A stretch of 64,000 nt of DNA from Halonotius aquaticus (GCF_003605575.1 NZ_QKNY01000012.1:17900-81899), one strand, 5' to 3'; shown: positions 35,301 through 44,690, numbered from the stretch's first letter. Numbers and translations are program-made. Notes: generated from the sequence alone by a model not told the origin.

Positions 35301-36346
35301 CGGTCAAACCGGACGGCGTTGATGTTGAACTTTTCCCAGAGCTCTTCCTGCCACTGTCGCTGCAGACTCGCCGGAACCAGCAACAGCCCGGTTTCAAGCT
35401 CGCCAGTAAGTCCAAGCCGGGAGAGTGTAAGACCGGCCTCGATTGTCTTCCCGAGTCCCACCTCGTCACACAGCAGGAAGCTTTGCGGATACGTGTTGAC
35501 GAGCGTGTCCGAGACGACTCGTTGATGAGGCCACGGAGTGATCGTGCTCGCTTCCTCGGCCAGTGCGAGCCCACCGGGCGAGAGCGGTCCATCCTGAATG
35601 ATATTCGCTTTGTCGCGCTCCGTCGGCGGAGCTGTACCGTTCGCAATCTGAATCGCTTCTTGCAGATCGCTTTCCGTGTCGGGAGCTTTCCAATCGATGA
35701 TATCCTCTTCAATCGCCTCGGGAAGATCATACACTTTGACGAAGGGGTGCTCATCATTCCACAGCCGCTCGAAGGTCTCCTCGTCGCCGGCGACGTAGTC
35801 CGCCTGTTCAGGAACCCACGACCGATGAACTTTGAACCGCTCATAGTTGCGAGCCCAGCCGCCGACCGTCTCGTTGACGCTGCCCTCAAACGAAATCGTG
35901 TTTCCGTCGCTATCGTGGAAGAGTCCAACTTTCGGATGGAAGATCTCCCAATCGTGAGAGGGAGAGCGTGGATAGGCGACCTTGATGTGGATCCGTCCCT
36001 CGCGGAGGAGACGCGCGAGAATACGGAGATTCGCATCCAGGCGTTCGTCATCGAGGTCCTCGAGGTTTTCCTCGAGGCGGTCGGTGAGCGTCTCTAGAAC
36101 CGGACGGTCTGACTCGTAGAGTTCGGTGCCGACGATGAGACGCATTTCACCATCGTTCTCGACGAGGGCGTGAATGCCGTTGGCAGCAGCCGCGAGTGCC
36201 GTACTAGAGAAGTAGCCCGCGATCCGGTCGTATTGTTGACTGCTTTTCAGCGCGGGCTCGTAGAAATCCTTGACTAAGTGGGCTCGCCCCTGTTCGGGTT
36301 TGCTCTCGTAGATCGACTGCCACTCGCGGTCACGTAGATTAGTCAT
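32396..36346 (-). CDS. PLD-domain/SNF2-type helicase of a modification-based defence operon
   Basis: A 1316-residue protein. The N-terminal ~230 residues look like a phospholipase-D-fold nuclease domain, with FHPKVGLFHDSDG (H-x-K) and SFEGSVNETVGGWARNYE (S-x-N). The helicase core has CDEVGLGKTIEAGLTLSRL near residue 300, VIVDEAHNARRGS, LLTATPMQLHAGEL, FTQYADTMDFI, and EGLNLQECGALINYDLPWNP with QRIGRIDRIGQ. This arrangement of PLD plus SNF2 helicase is found beside DUF1156 methylases and DUF499 ATPases in defence islands. It follows the methylase gene by 17 bases. The likely role is a DNA-translocating restriction component. The single HxK half-site means that dimerisation would be needed for a PLD active site. 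Confidence 0.87.
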   Translation of the reverse strand: MTNLRDREWQSIYESKPEQGRAHLVKDFYEPALKSSQQYDRIAGYFSSTALAAAANGIHALVENDGEMRLIVGTELYESDRPVLETLTDRLEENLEDLDDERLDANLRILARLLREGRIHIKVAYPRSPSHDWEIFHPKVGLFHDSDGNTISFEGSVNETVGGWARNYERFKVHRSWVPEQADYVAGDEETFERLWNDEHPFVKVYDLPEAIEEDIIDWKAPDTESDLQEAIQIANGTAPPTERDKANIIQDGPLSPGGLALAEEASTITPWPHQRVVSDTLVNTYPQSFLLCDEVGLGKTIEAGLTLSRLGLTGELETGLLLVPASLQRQWQEELWEKFNINAVRFDRDTAGDHVFRDVRGRDHYPPSVTDLDLTGEHEWADSPIWRFLYEQQSTDDDTSSPLDGPTVVIMSWHTARLDDRWDQVAPLDRVSDRSRDVIPASCRGRDHDTEDRMGVWDAVIVDEAHNARRGSNFYALLEQLRDYTHAYYLLTATPMQLHAGELYDLMQLLDLPGGWDNRDTFMEFFETRDGLSQALNEVLNNPGSESDEAEASWDTQATLDGLEHQDRLPTDRPFSSKVFQHIADELEINEDGQNRAIAKERVLTACRLARAYGDAYDGYLDHVDDAMAEYDIDRFEASEDTKLKRLLYPEDADEWLMASRSDRQDALDELSPGGWRVIRDVLAESTPVDALIHRNTRDTLRKYEAVGLLDTTVPNRNPEQRKIKLTEEARAVYDQIDEYTREFYKRAQQTDEAQTRAIGFVMTTYRQRLTSSVYAISQSLKHRLETLRAQRTVLAGRERARDRDYGDAEQVVLETLQNADLDDGDVLDELDASSDDLDLSELIPSVTEEGKQLIEEEIEALEAFVNDLDLVDTDPKIQQLYNDLDELDRAGHNRVIVFTQYADTMDFIRDSLADLLGATIATYSGRGGELYDPDSETWEHVGKERVKREFSRDDGQVDILVCTDSASEGLNLQECGALINYDLPWNPMRVEQRIGRIDRIGQRFDEIRILNYSYEDTVETDIYDRLDDRIGLFENVVGDMQPILSGVSQQIRDATLNADSANDQSAVESADREFSEELEERDQGDRVDVGESLEDVDDLVAQDVVDEAKLDAWQSYSHPDLVDVGEEEYEYQPPFETPSLQSVLVDNEALAEAGVEFTSVQEIDFEYDDGDFDFADSTYRLSIGDAPIEVPAMDGEQTIAQAIATGADEVAVTFSAVCADEFPSVQHLAPGHPLLGQLLTVLQNVSEDTSRLQQRIVTRPDQDQEPVVCAWGRDGMFTRIAGDGTVAENGSMDSLPTWCDQFLDNREKSTKQPQ

Positions 36347-36363
36347 ACTAGAGGTGTTTCGAG

Positions 36364-39270
36364 TTAGGCGTGGTCGCCGAGTTCGCTCTGTTCGAGAGTG
36401 TCGTCTGAGGCGTTAGTGAAATCGGTAGGGGTGAATTCGAGGCCAAGAGCGTCATGGGCTTTCCCTAATGCGAGGTCGCGAGCAGCCTCCCATTCCGAAC
36501 TGTTTTTGGGAAGAACTTGTAGGAGGGCTTTGAGAGTTGCTTTGAACCCCGCATCCGTATCGAAGTTGCGTTCTTTGAGCCAATCAATTGCGACATCCTC
36601 ACCCTGTTTATGATAAACGTGCATTGCGGCGTGAACCGCATCCAGAGCGATCGTGTAGGACAGTGCTTCAGGATCGACGGGTGTCCGGTTAGATCTCTCT
36701 TCGGGCGGGAGTGTTATATCCTGGACGCGATCCTCATGGGTCTTCAGCTGAATATCACCACGCTTCTTCCCCCAGAGCTTTGTAGACCGTTTGATATCAT
36801 CGATATCAACCCCGAGACCGAGTCCTAACTGATGGCCATCATCGTAATCGAATGTATCCGATTCATGGACTAGCCAAGAAAGGATGTACCACTCTGTAAT
36901 ATCGTCTAAATCACCGAGACGTTCTCCGTCCAGATATTCGTCGACAAGAACGCGTGTTACAGCCTCCCGGGCCTCCTCTAAAGCACGGCGAGGGGGGATT
37001 TCTTGATCCTGGTCATCAACAACCGGATAGGCGTCAGCGTAGACCTTGAGTGTCGGTCCGAATGCGGATATGATCACATCAGTCTTGGTGAGAGAGAGAC
37101 CTGAGTCGAGGAGATCACGAGCGGCATCCTTTGCGACCGCTCTTGTATCCGCCCGTACATCGCTCCAAAGAGTCGGACTCTGATTGTCTCTATGTTCATC
37201 TTTAGAATGTGGTTTACGACCAGTCAGAAGAAGTGTGCTGTCTGCAGATCCACCCCCCTGTGTGTCTGTTCGATGAGGCATTTCGCTGGTGATTGGATGA
37301 GTGGATGTTATCGTAAACCCAGAACGAATTAGGGAATTTGTGAGCGTATCCCAAGCGCTAGATTCCTTGTGTGTGAACATCACAGTCATAACGCCCCCTG
37401 GTTGAAGGACTCTATAGAGCTCTTGGAATATGTCCTTCATTTTGTTTTCATAATCCTCAGCAGCTAGATCTGACTTTGAATTGGAGGATGAAGCCACATC
37501 CTCGTATTCGGCTACGTTGGCAACCGCTTCACTATCTTTGTCAGTCAGATCATCCCGGAAGATGTCGGGGAAGATGCTGGAGAGATATTCTTTGAGCCAA
37601 ACATAGCACATATCGGCCATCTCGGAGTAGATTATACTATCATAATATGGTGGATCGATGATAACGGCCTGAACAGAATTCGAATCTATTTCCAGATTTG
37701 CTGCGTCACTTTGAGAAACACGGACATCATCGGCGGCTTCATCGTTATAGTACGATACAATTTCTTCATAAGAGTCTCGTACGCGATTGAGATGATCGTT
37801 ATAGTCCTGAAATCCTAATGCAGGATTATTCTCGACGAAGGTCCATTGAAGAGTGAAATGTTTTCCACCAAGAGCATTACCCAAGTTTCCAAGTCTCGTA
37901 TCTAGCGGAGAGAAACGGGAATTTCGGTCTACGATTTTACTTGCTACTAATGACAATGCGGTCAGTACTGCCTCCCCTTCGTTCTCGCCCTCATCTGATA
38001 GAATTTCATCTTCAAATTCCTTGAAGGTCCGAAGATATTCGTACTGGGTGACTAGCTGGCGAGGGGTGAACGCATCCCGCCATTTTGTAACACCGTATGG
38101 GCCCGCTCGATCTTCATCACCAATATATCGCTGAACGTCAAGGAGCGTACTGAGTTCAAAATCAGAATTAATCCGTTCTCGAGCTTTCTCCTGGGCCTCA
38201 TAGTCGTCAGAGTTTGGAGCTCGCCATCCTGTCTTCCCACCTGACTTAACATATTTCACCCCATATGGCTCATAGTCAAAGTCACCATCACGGAGGCGAA
38301 TTCGAATCTCTTCGGATTCCATTACAATCCCACAATTCAGGCATTCAGCACCACTACGTGTGTGAGGCCCTTGTTGAGGATTGAATTCAGACTTTGAAAC
38401 ATCATCCGGAAGATTGACAACTTCGTAGTTAATCTCCGAAGCATCCTCTGATACAATCGGGCGGGCCGCTACTCCTTCAGAAGCTGATTTTTTTCTAAGC
38501 CACCACTTCTTTGCTAACGGGATATCACAGCCACACTCGGGACAATCGACAGTATACGTACTAACGTAATGAGATGGTGTCTGGTGATCTTTCTCTCCAG
38601 GGAAATACGAATCAACACGCTCACCAGCACGTTCGTTAATTTGCTCACCCCACCGATTCAATTCGTTTGAGATGGAACCAACCTCCCGTGCATATTCTAA
38701 GATGACTTTCAGGATTACAGTTGGAACTGGATTGAGTTCATTTGCTACAGTGGGAAGTCCGTATCTAGCGGACTCTAGAGGGATTACTCCTCCACCAGCT
38801 GTAGGATCCAAAACCGTCGGAAGTTCACCATCCCAATGGTCTCTAAGAAGGGAATGAATTTCACCCATTTCAGAAGAAGTGGGAGTCTGAGAATACGGAC
38901 GGGGATAGCCATAATGATCGTCTAGAGTTCCAGTACGCTCTCCCTCAGTCCTCTTTCGCTCGGCCACGTACTCTTCAATATCGACATCAATATCGTCACG
39001 GGGGCCGATTTGCATCCAATCAAGGATAGTATTGGCGTCAATATCTGGAGGTAAAACTGACGAGAGTGTTGCCAATCTAGATACAGGGGTAGGACGACGA
39101 GCAAACCATGGATGGAGATAACGATGAGGAGGCATCCGGTTCGGGTTTGCTTCCTTGAGATTCTCAATACCTACCGCTTTCAGGGGAAGTGTCCCCTCAA
39201 TTGCGACACGCTTCAGCTCCGAATCACTATCCTGACTTTCGGGATTTTGGCTCATCGTTAAATCACTCAA
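36364..39270 (-). CDS. DUF1156-type adenine-specific DNA methyltransferase
   Basis: A 968-residue methylase. The N-terminus has the DUF1156 signature (PPHRYLHPWFARRPTPVSRLA) and a VLDPTAGGGVIPLESARYG segment, which is motif I for S-adenosylmethionine binding. Two zinc-binding CxxC pairs lie in CPECGCDIPLAKK and in CLNCGIVME. IIDPPYYDSIIYSEM near residue 538 is catalytic motif IV (DPPY). Another methylase element, LQPGGVMTVMFTHKESSAW, follows. Such enzymes methylate host adenines so that the linked helicase or ATPase attacks only unmodified DNA. The start overlaps the upstream 213-residue gene by 8 bases; ATG 39255 is an alternative. The organisation follows helicase-methylase-ATPase defence operons. 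Confidence 0.9.
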   Translation of the reverse strand: MSDLTMSQNPESQDSDSELKRVAIEGTLPLKAVGIENLKEANPNRMPPHRYLHPWFARRPTPVSRLATLSSVLPPDIDANTILDWMQIGPRDDIDVDIEEYVAERKRTEGERTGTLDDHYGYPRPYSQTPTSSEMGEIHSLLRDHWDGELPTVLDPTAGGGVIPLESARYGLPTVANELNPVPTVILKVILEYAREVGSISNELNRWGEQINERAGERVDSYFPGEKDHQTPSHYVSTYTVDCPECGCDIPLAKKWWLRKKSASEGVAARPIVSEDASEINYEVVNLPDDVSKSEFNPQQGPHTRSGAECLNCGIVMESEEIRIRLRDGDFDYEPYGVKYVKSGGKTGWRAPNSDDYEAQEKARERINSDFELSTLLDVQRYIGDEDRAGPYGVTKWRDAFTPRQLVTQYEYLRTFKEFEDEILSDEGENEGEAVLTALSLVASKIVDRNSRFSPLDTRLGNLGNALGGKHFTLQWTFVENNPALGFQDYNDHLNRVRDSYEEIVSYYNDEAADDVRVSQSDAANLEIDSNSVQAVIIDPPYYDSIIYSEMADMCYVWLKEYLSSIFPDIFRDDLTDKDSEAVANVAEYEDVASSSNSKSDLAAEDYENKMKDIFQELYRVLQPGGVMTVMFTHKESSAWDTLTNSLIRSGFTITSTHPITSEMPHRTDTQGGGSADSTLLLTGRKPHSKDEHRDNQSPTLWSDVRADTRAVAKDAARDLLDSGLSLTKTDVIISAFGPTLKVYADAYPVVDDQDQEIPPRRALEEAREAVTRVLVDEYLDGERLGDLDDITEWYILSWLVHESDTFDYDDGHQLGLGLGVDIDDIKRSTKLWGKKRGDIQLKTHEDRVQDITLPPEERSNRTPVDPEALSYTIALDAVHAAMHVYHKQGEDVAIDWLKERNFDTDAGFKATLKALLQVLPKNSSEWEAARDLALGKAHDALGLEFTPTDFTNASDDTLEQSELGDHA

Positions 39271-39904
39271 TATGGTCCGTCAGCAACACTCGAAGGGCCT
39301 TTTCGCCGTTCGGACTCGACGGAGACCGACACTTTGCGTACCAGTAGTAACACTCCTCATCGCTCATCCGTGCAACGCCTCGAGCCAGCGACCGCATCCG
39401 GTCGATACGCTGGATCGGCTTCACGCCACGGAAGGCAACAGCAAGCCGGACGCCTGCCGTTTCGGGTAGGAACACGAATCCAGCCCCACCAGTAAGAACT
39501 TCTGAGGAATCTCCTGGCGTGCCCTCAATCGCCTCCCCGACGACGGCCTGGAGCGCACGGACACGGGTCGGATCAAGCCGTGCGACCTTTGCGCCGGCCC
39601 ACTCATCCCACGTCCAACCATCGAGCTTGGAAAGGAGGTCGTCCCCGGCGACGTCCGAGACGAGATCCTCGACTGGTGTAATACTCAGCGAACGACCATC
39701 CCGCTCCAGGCGATCACGGCGGGCTTCAGCCTGTTCACGAGGGAGTAGTTCGTGGAGCGTCCACTCGCCGCCACCGTCTGTCTCTCGGCGGACGAGCGTG
39801 AACGTTGGGCGTCCACCGAACATACTCGTCCCGTAGCGAACCAGGCGATCCTCCTCTGTTCCCTCGGCGGGTGAGGTCTCAAATTCCGAACCTCGACTCG
39901 CCAT
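39263..39904 (-). CDS. Small unknown protein of the DUF499/DUF1156 operon
   Basis: A 213-residue protein between the ATPase and the methylase, coupled on both sides: ATGA overlap at 39901-39904 with the ATPase, and an 8-base overlap with the methylase. It contains TLVRRETDGGGEWTLHELL, RDRLERDGRSLSITPVEDLV, a WDEWAGAKVARLDP segment and GVARMSDEECYYWYAKCRS. I recognise it only as the small protein typical of this operon type in haloarchaea; comparable operons carry a short accessory gene at this position (for example DUF3780-type proteins). It could be an adaptor connecting ATPase and methylase. No catalytic motif is visible. Confidence 0.7.
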   Translation of the reverse strand: MASRGSEFETSPAEGTEEDRLVRYGTSMFGGRPTFTLVRRETDGGGEWTLHELLPREQAEARRDRLERDGRSLSITPVEDLVSDVAGDDLLSKLDGWTWDEWAGAKVARLDPTRVRALQAVVGEAIEGTPGDSSEVLTGGAGFVFLPETAGVRLAVAFRGVKPIQRIDRMRSLARGVARMSDEECYYWYAKCRSPSSPNGEKALRVLLTDHIE

Positions 39905-42900
39905 CAGACCGTCACCTCCGAGCTCGCCTGAATCGGGCCACGCCCTTCGACTCGGACATCGATGTTGCCCGCATCAAGGTCATTATCGAGGGCATCGAGG
40001 AGGTCGTCACCCTCATCAGTAATGGGTTCGGGCTCGTCAAACTGGAAGCGGAACTGGATGGTCTCTCGATCATCGCCGAACGAGCCGGGCTGGTCGATCA
40101 CGTCCCGGAATCGGCTCGGTGAGCCTGTGAATTCTGCGCTGTACGTCCCGTCGTCAGTCCGGGTTTCGTACTCCATTCGAACTGTCACCGCGTGTTCACG
40201 GGCTTTGAATCCGGGGCGTTGGCTAACGAACTTGGCCGCCTGGAAGGGATCATCCCCACCGACTTGGATTGTCACTTCTTCTAGCAGCGGCGTCCGGTCA
40301 GTTCCAGCCTTCGATTCCGCATCTCGACGGACTTCCGAGAACGCCCGCGAAGCGGACATCATTTTCTTGCTCGCCTCCCAGGATTCCTCGGGCTGGCACT
40401 CCTGGCATCGACCTCGTTCGTCCAGCAGCTGCTCGCTAGCGACTTCTTTGCCGCAGGAACTACAGGTCGTATCGGACTGGTGTTCCTCACAGTAGTAGGG
40501 TTCGCTGCCTTCTGGGTTTTCAACCTCCGTTCCACACTCGGGACAGGTAGCAACCGTCTGTTCTGGCCGATCGATTTCGTCGAGGTGGTCGTCAACGAGC
40601 GCGTCGACATCTCGGTAGACGACGAAAGGCCCATCATCCTTCTTACTAGGAATTTGGACATCGCTGTCCCGAATTGAGGTCTCAACATCGGGGGATTCCG
40701 CGAACGGTTCCGGATCCGGCCACGTCGACGGCTCTGTCGTCCCGGCCCAGTACGCTGTCCCAGACTCGCCATCCCAGTATGCGTACCCGTGGTCGCTAAC
40801 GAGAGAGGAGACAGTCTCTCGAATCGGTTTCGTACTGAAGAGGTAGTCCAGCCCCGGCTTCTTCGCGTATTGGTTGACCAACGCTTCGGTGGACATAGCG
40901 TCTTGGGTCTGCTGCCAGAGTTTCTGTTGGACGTGAGCGGATCCACGAGCACCGGCGTCCCGCTTCACAATCTTATCCTCTAGCGTTGTCTGGACAGCAT
41001 CAACCAGTGTCGTCCCGCCGTTGGATTCTGTCGCACCGATGGTGATATGGGTGAGTCCGTCCCGATCAGGGTAGTAGAGGTGCCGGTAGACGTTCCGAAC
41101 GAGTTCACCGAGCATCAGCTGTGCCTCGTCGCTCCGTTCTCGGAGCTCCTCGATTTGTTCTGAGGAGAGGTCGGCTTTCTGCTCAGGGCTATCAAGCAGG
41201 GCCTCTATGGCTTCGAGACGCCGAGCTTCGTCAATGGCCGCATTCATTCGATCAGCGTCAGGAGCGAGGAACAGAGCGTAGTTCTTGTAGATTCGCGTCT
41301 CGGTCTCTCCCTCGTGTTTTGCGGCTTGCTGCTCGTAGAGCTGAGTCACCCGGTTTGGTGGCGTATCGCCGCCGTCTTCGACAGCAGCGGTGTCTGGGTG
41401 CATCACCGCGAGCTTCGGCGTATCCGGGGTATCTGGTAAGTCTGCCGGCGATTCAGGGAACTCCACCGGCTTGAAGCCACCATCACCAATTTCCTTCGAA
41501 GTGAGACGGTTCTCGAAACGCGAATGAGCACTCGCTTCTGGAGTAGACTCAATCCGCTGGTCGATTATCCGGATCAGGTTTGGTTCTTGCTTGAACCGGA
41601 GCCGCTCTTCCTCGTAGAGGAAGTAACACGCGACGTCCATATCGTCGCCCCGAAGTGCGGATAGTGCGGCATCGTAGTCGTCAAAGTTCAGATCGGGATG
41701 GCCGATAGCGAGGTTCAGATCGGCGTGAGTTAGACCAGCGGCCTGTTCACCGTATGCGAGGCTGTGCCAGAGAACTGTCGTTGTTAGATGGCTCCCAAGG
41801 GGCGGAAGACCGTTTTCAGTCCATTTTCGATCCTCAAGTTGTGCGTGCGCAGTACCATCGTCGTCGTAGATGTCGGCGGTCACTGCAGGACCGAGATCGA
41901 CGAAGTCGAACAGCCGCTCACGAAGGATTGTCTGAATCCCACCACCAGGATCGTCGTCGGCAACTGTGAGGTCATAAATCCGAATCCAGTGGCGGTCGTA
42001 ACTGTCGGGCTGGTGATTCCAGAGATAGTAGACGGCACGAGCAAGTAAGCGGAGGGCATCGCGCGTGCGCTGGAATCGGGGGATTGTATCGATCTTGTCC
42101 GTGAGGGCGTCGATTAGGGAGGGATGGAAGGGATATTCGCGTGCTAGGACATCCACGTAGCCAGCGTCGGTGGCTTCCTGTGGGTACTGCCGGTCTTCCT
42201 GGTCATAAAATTGGAAGTATGAGTCTGCGGCTTCTCGCGCGGTGTTTTCTGGGACTTCCGAAAAGAGGCGGTGCTGGAGAACCTGCCCAATCTCGTTTTC
42301 GTCGGTCGGCGTGACTGTCTTGTGCTGCCGCCGGCCGATCTCGTTGACCTCCTCAATGTGATCACGGACGCCATCACGAACCCGGTCAGCCTGCTCACCA
42401 AACGCCGTATCCGCGATGGAGTAGACGACCGTAACGTGCTCCGATTCGGCAGCCGCTTCGAGGAGTGCCATCACGAACGAAAGCGTCTGATCAGCGAGTG
42501 TCTTGTCGCCGACAGGCGTGCCCGCGGCCTTGTTCATGTAGTCAGCGATTTCGTCAATCAGAATGAGGGCCGGCTGGTCGTACTGAGCGAAGAGTTTCGA
42601 GAGCGTTCCCTCACCGGGTGCGTCCCGGTCTTGGTCGTAGTCCTTGAGGTACTCGTAGCCATCGAGGCCGTAGAGCTGGTACGCGAGCTCCCCCCACATC
42701 GTCCGAGTGTTCGGCGCATTCGGATCATCGTCGGTATGGCGGGCATCCTTGCTATCAGCCTTCGTTCCGATGAAGACTCCCGTCGCAATATCGAGGCCCT
42801 CTGCCACCGCATCTTGATAGTCGGCCGCAAGCTCCTCGTCGCCGTCCAGCAGGTAGTGCGAGAGGTCGTCAATATCTACGGGGTTCTCAGCAAGATGGTA

Positions 42901-43218
42901 AGAGGCGATGAGGTCGTGCGTTTTCCCACCACCGAACCGTGTGTCGAGACAAAGAATGCTCGAAGTATATGAGCCGGGGTCGTACTCTGTCGTTGCCAAG
43001 AAACGTCCCGTGAGATTGGAGAGTAGCGTACGGAGCCCCTCCGTGGGATAGGTCATATCGTAGAATGAGTCGGGATCTCGGTAGACTGGTGCGGCCTTCT
43101 CAGGGTTGTGGACGACAGTCGAGAGTTTCGCAGCGAACTGTTCTTCTTGGAGCGAGCCGTCTAAGACGTCGTCTCGTGGCTGACAGCTTTCGAAGAGATT
43201 CGGATACTCACTACTCAT
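39904..43218 (-). CDS. DUF499-type AAA ATPase of the defence operon
   Basis: A 1104-residue protein. The P-loop is LDTRFGGGKTHDLIASYH (GGGKTH at residues 96-101), a form typical of DUF499 proteins, and Walker B is PALILIDEIADYMNKA. A sensor-like LLRE.. helical region and RTRDALRLLARAVYYLW follow. A C-terminal zinc ribbon (CPECGTEVENP ... CEEH, then CSSCGKEV ... CQECQ) and a beta-rich tail complete the protein. In helicase-methylase-ATPase systems this is the large ATPase that probably controls access of helicase and methylase to DNA. It overlaps the AbrB-like gene upstream by 8 bases and the 213-residue gene downstream by four. The reading frame is intact over more than 3.3 kb. Confidence 0.87.
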   Translation of the reverse strand: MSSEYPNLFESCQPRDDVLDGSLQEEQFAAKLSTVVHNPEKAAPVYRDPDSFYDMTYPTEGLRTLLSNLTGRFLATTEYDPGSYTSSILCLDTRFGGGKTHDLIASYHLAENPVDIDDLSHYLLDGDEELAADYQDAVAEGLDIATGVFIGTKADSKDARHTDDDPNAPNTRTMWGELAYQLYGLDGYEYLKDYDQDRDAPGEGTLSKLFAQYDQPALILIDEIADYMNKAAGTPVGDKTLADQTLSFVMALLEAAAESEHVTVVYSIADTAFGEQADRVRDGVRDHIEEVNEIGRRQHKTVTPTDENEIGQVLQHRLFSEVPENTAREAADSYFQFYDQEDRQYPQEATDAGYVDVLAREYPFHPSLIDALTDKIDTIPRFQRTRDALRLLARAVYYLWNHQPDSYDRHWIRIYDLTVADDDPGGGIQTILRERLFDFVDLGPAVTADIYDDDGTAHAQLEDRKWTENGLPPLGSHLTTTVLWHSLAYGEQAAGLTHADLNLAIGHPDLNFDDYDAALSALRGDDMDVACYFLYEEERLRFKQEPNLIRIIDQRIESTPEASAHSRFENRLTSKEIGDGGFKPVEFPESPADLPDTPDTPKLAVMHPDTAAVEDGGDTPPNRVTQLYEQQAAKHEGETETRIYKNYALFLAPDADRMNAAIDEARRLEAIEALLDSPEQKADLSSEQIEELRERSDEAQLMLGELVRNVYRHLYYPDRDGLTHITIGATESNGGTTLVDAVQTTLEDKIVKRDAGARGSAHVQQKLWQQTQDAMSTEALVNQYAKKPGLDYLFSTKPIRETVSSLVSDHGYAYWDGESGTAYWAGTTEPSTWPDPEPFAESPDVETSIRDSDVQIPSKKDDGPFVVYRDVDALVDDHLDEIDRPEQTVATCPECGTEVENPEGSEPYYCEEHQSDTTCSSCGKEVASEQLLDERGRCQECQPEESWEASKKMMSASRAFSEVRRDAESKAGTDRTPLLEEVTIQVGGDDPFQAAKFVSQRPGFKAREHAVTVRMEYETRTDDGTYSAEFTGSPSRFRDVIDQPGSFGDDRETIQFRFQFDEPEPITDEGDDLLDALDNDLDAGNIDVRVEGRGPIQASSEVTV

Positions 43219-43450
43219 CGATTTCCTCCGTAGATGATGAATCAGCCGCTGGTTTGGACACGATCACAAACTCACTCTCCGTACTGTTCTCGATGATCGC
43301 CTTGGCGATTCCTTTCGATTCGGCGATATCGACCTTGATGGCGTCCCCAACCTCTGCATCGAATTGGTCGAGTTCAGGTCCCGAAAGATTCACCCGGCCC
43401 GATTGACCGGTGTTCTGTCCAATTGTCTTCTGAGTCATCTGGATACTCAC
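43211..43450 (-). CDS. Small AbrB/SpoVT-like protein, first gene of the defence operon
   Basis: A 79-residue protein from ATG 43450, or 75 residues from ATG 43438. The core GRVNLSGPELDQFDAEVGDAIKVDIAE has the strand-helix-strand pattern of swapped-hairpin AbrB folds. The rest is a short acidic tail. Its 3' end overlaps the DUF499 ATPase start by 8 bases, so it heads the operon. AbrB-like proteins bind DNA as dimers and often regulate their own promoter, so it is the likely transcriptional controller. It could also be an antitoxin-like component. The spacing before 43450 contains a T- and A-rich stretch shared with the divergent gene at 43582. Confidence 0.6.
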   Translation of the reverse strand: MSIQMTQKTIGQNTGQSGRVNLSGPELDQFDAEVGDAIKVDIAESKGIAKAIIENSTESEFVIVSKPAADSSSTEEIDE

Positions 43451-43581
43451 ATCACCTGACGGGAATGTTATAACCTTTACTTAGTCTAAGTTCCTGATTT
43501 GTGGTGTGTTATTTCTTCTTTAGTCCCTCCCCCTACCACCCCCTAAATACTAAGTGACTAAGGCTAATCGGTCCACCTACA

Positions 43582-44556
43582 ATGCAAACAAATCGCGATC
43601 CTCGCGACCACCGATATGGAACGTATTGGAATCATATCCCGGATTGTATGCCGCGGCATGTCCCGTTAGCAGACCTGAGAGATTTCTCCATACCCCGTAA
43701 AGAGAGGGAAGTACCCTCTAGAGAAGAGTTCCCCTATCCAGTAGTCTCGATCACCGACCAATACCAGTTACATCTGCTTCCGGCACCGAACCATATCCGG
43801 CCGATGCTGGTTCGGCTCACCGATGGCGAAGTGCTCACCGATGGTCACGAATCGTACGGATTCTGGTTGACCGTCGATGGGATTGCCGAAGCTCGAGAGA
43901 CACTCATCGCACAGGCAGAAGACTATACGAACCAGACGGCACCTCACGAGCTCGGAACCGCCCTCCAAGACGCACTTGCCACGGATGAGCTGCTACACGA
44001 CATCTTCTCAGAGCAACTCACTAAGAAGCTCCGTCCACCGACCGTTCGTTGGCTTCGTGACCGTACCAAGTCCGTAAGCGCAGACACTGTCGAATACACC
44101 GGTGGAGCGTACGTCAAAACGGAGTGGACCATCGAGTTGGAACCTGAATCAAACAGAGGAAAGCGATCCCCACGGACACTCGAGTTCCACACCGAGGACC
44201 TCATCCAGCAAGATTCGCAACGGTTCACGGTTGATTACCGGCAGCTCTTCCGCCAGCAAATTCGATGCTCAAACACCTGGTGGACGGATCTCAGCAGATA
44301 CTGGATTACCTCGGCAGCGATCGAAGATATTGTAGACGATGATTATCCCACAGAAGACGAATCTGCATTTTCGCTCCGCCAATCTGGAAAGGCGAAGTAC
44401 CATCTCGTACAGGATGAAACTGGGACAACTGTCTGTGGTCACGAAGCCCGTTCAGACGACACCCGGCAATTCTCCCCAGATACGCTCCCAATGCCAGCGG
44501 CACTCTGCAATCATTGTTCCAGAGAAGTCAAACGACACCTGATTCCCAGAGAATAG
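43582..44556 (+). CDS. Hypothetical protein, divergent from the defence operon
   Basis: A 324-residue protein of no recognised family. Visible features are an N-terminal PVVSITDQYQLHLLPAPNHI strand region and GYGFWLTVDG-type motif, a charged middle (VSADTVEYTGGAYVKTEWTIELEPES), and two zinc-like motifs near the C-terminus. One of these, KAKYHLVQDETGTTVCGHEARSDD, resembles a short zinc-binding H-x-x...C-G-H segment found in many haloarchaeal hypotheticals. The last is ALCNHCSREVKRH. The gene is transcribed away from the AbrB-like gene with 131 bases between the starts. A link with the defence operon is possible but not shown. Confidence 0.7.
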   Translation: MQTNRDPRDHRYGTYWNHIPDCMPRHVPLADLRDFSIPRKEREVPSREEFPYPVVSITDQYQLHLLPAPNHIRPMLVRLTDGEVLTDGHESYGFWLTVDGIAEARETLIAQAEDYTNQTAPHELGTALQDALATDELLHDIFSEQLTKKLRPPTVRWLRDRTKSVSADTVEYTGGAYVKTEWTIELEPESNRGKRSPRTLEFHTEDLIQQDSQRFTVDYRQLFRQQIRCSNTWWTDLSRYWITSAAIEDIVDDDYPTEDESAFSLRQSGKAKYHLVQDETGTTVCGHEARSDDTRQFSPDTLPMPAALCNHCSREVKRHLIPRE

Positions 44557-44690
44557 TGTCAATTCGGGCTGAATCGCTGATCGTGAATAGCTGAACACAA
44601 TAGAATCAGGCGGCAGCTGATCTTTTTCTTGTTCTCGGCCTCCGTAACATCTGTTTAAACCAGCCAGAAGCGGTACAGCACCAGAATATT

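Noticed and set aside
35072..36097. Long plus-strand ORF (341 codons) opposite the PLD/SNF2 helicase
   Set aside because: It is antisense to a gene with clear helicase and PLD motifs. Its product is rich in Val and Arg, not acidic, and has no recognisable motif.
32396..43450. Assignment of the operon as DISARM or BREX
   Set aside because: DISARM needs a DUF1998 protein and BREX needs PglZ and BrxC-type genes. None of these is present; the DUF499, DUF1156 and PLD/SNF2 set fits Hma better.
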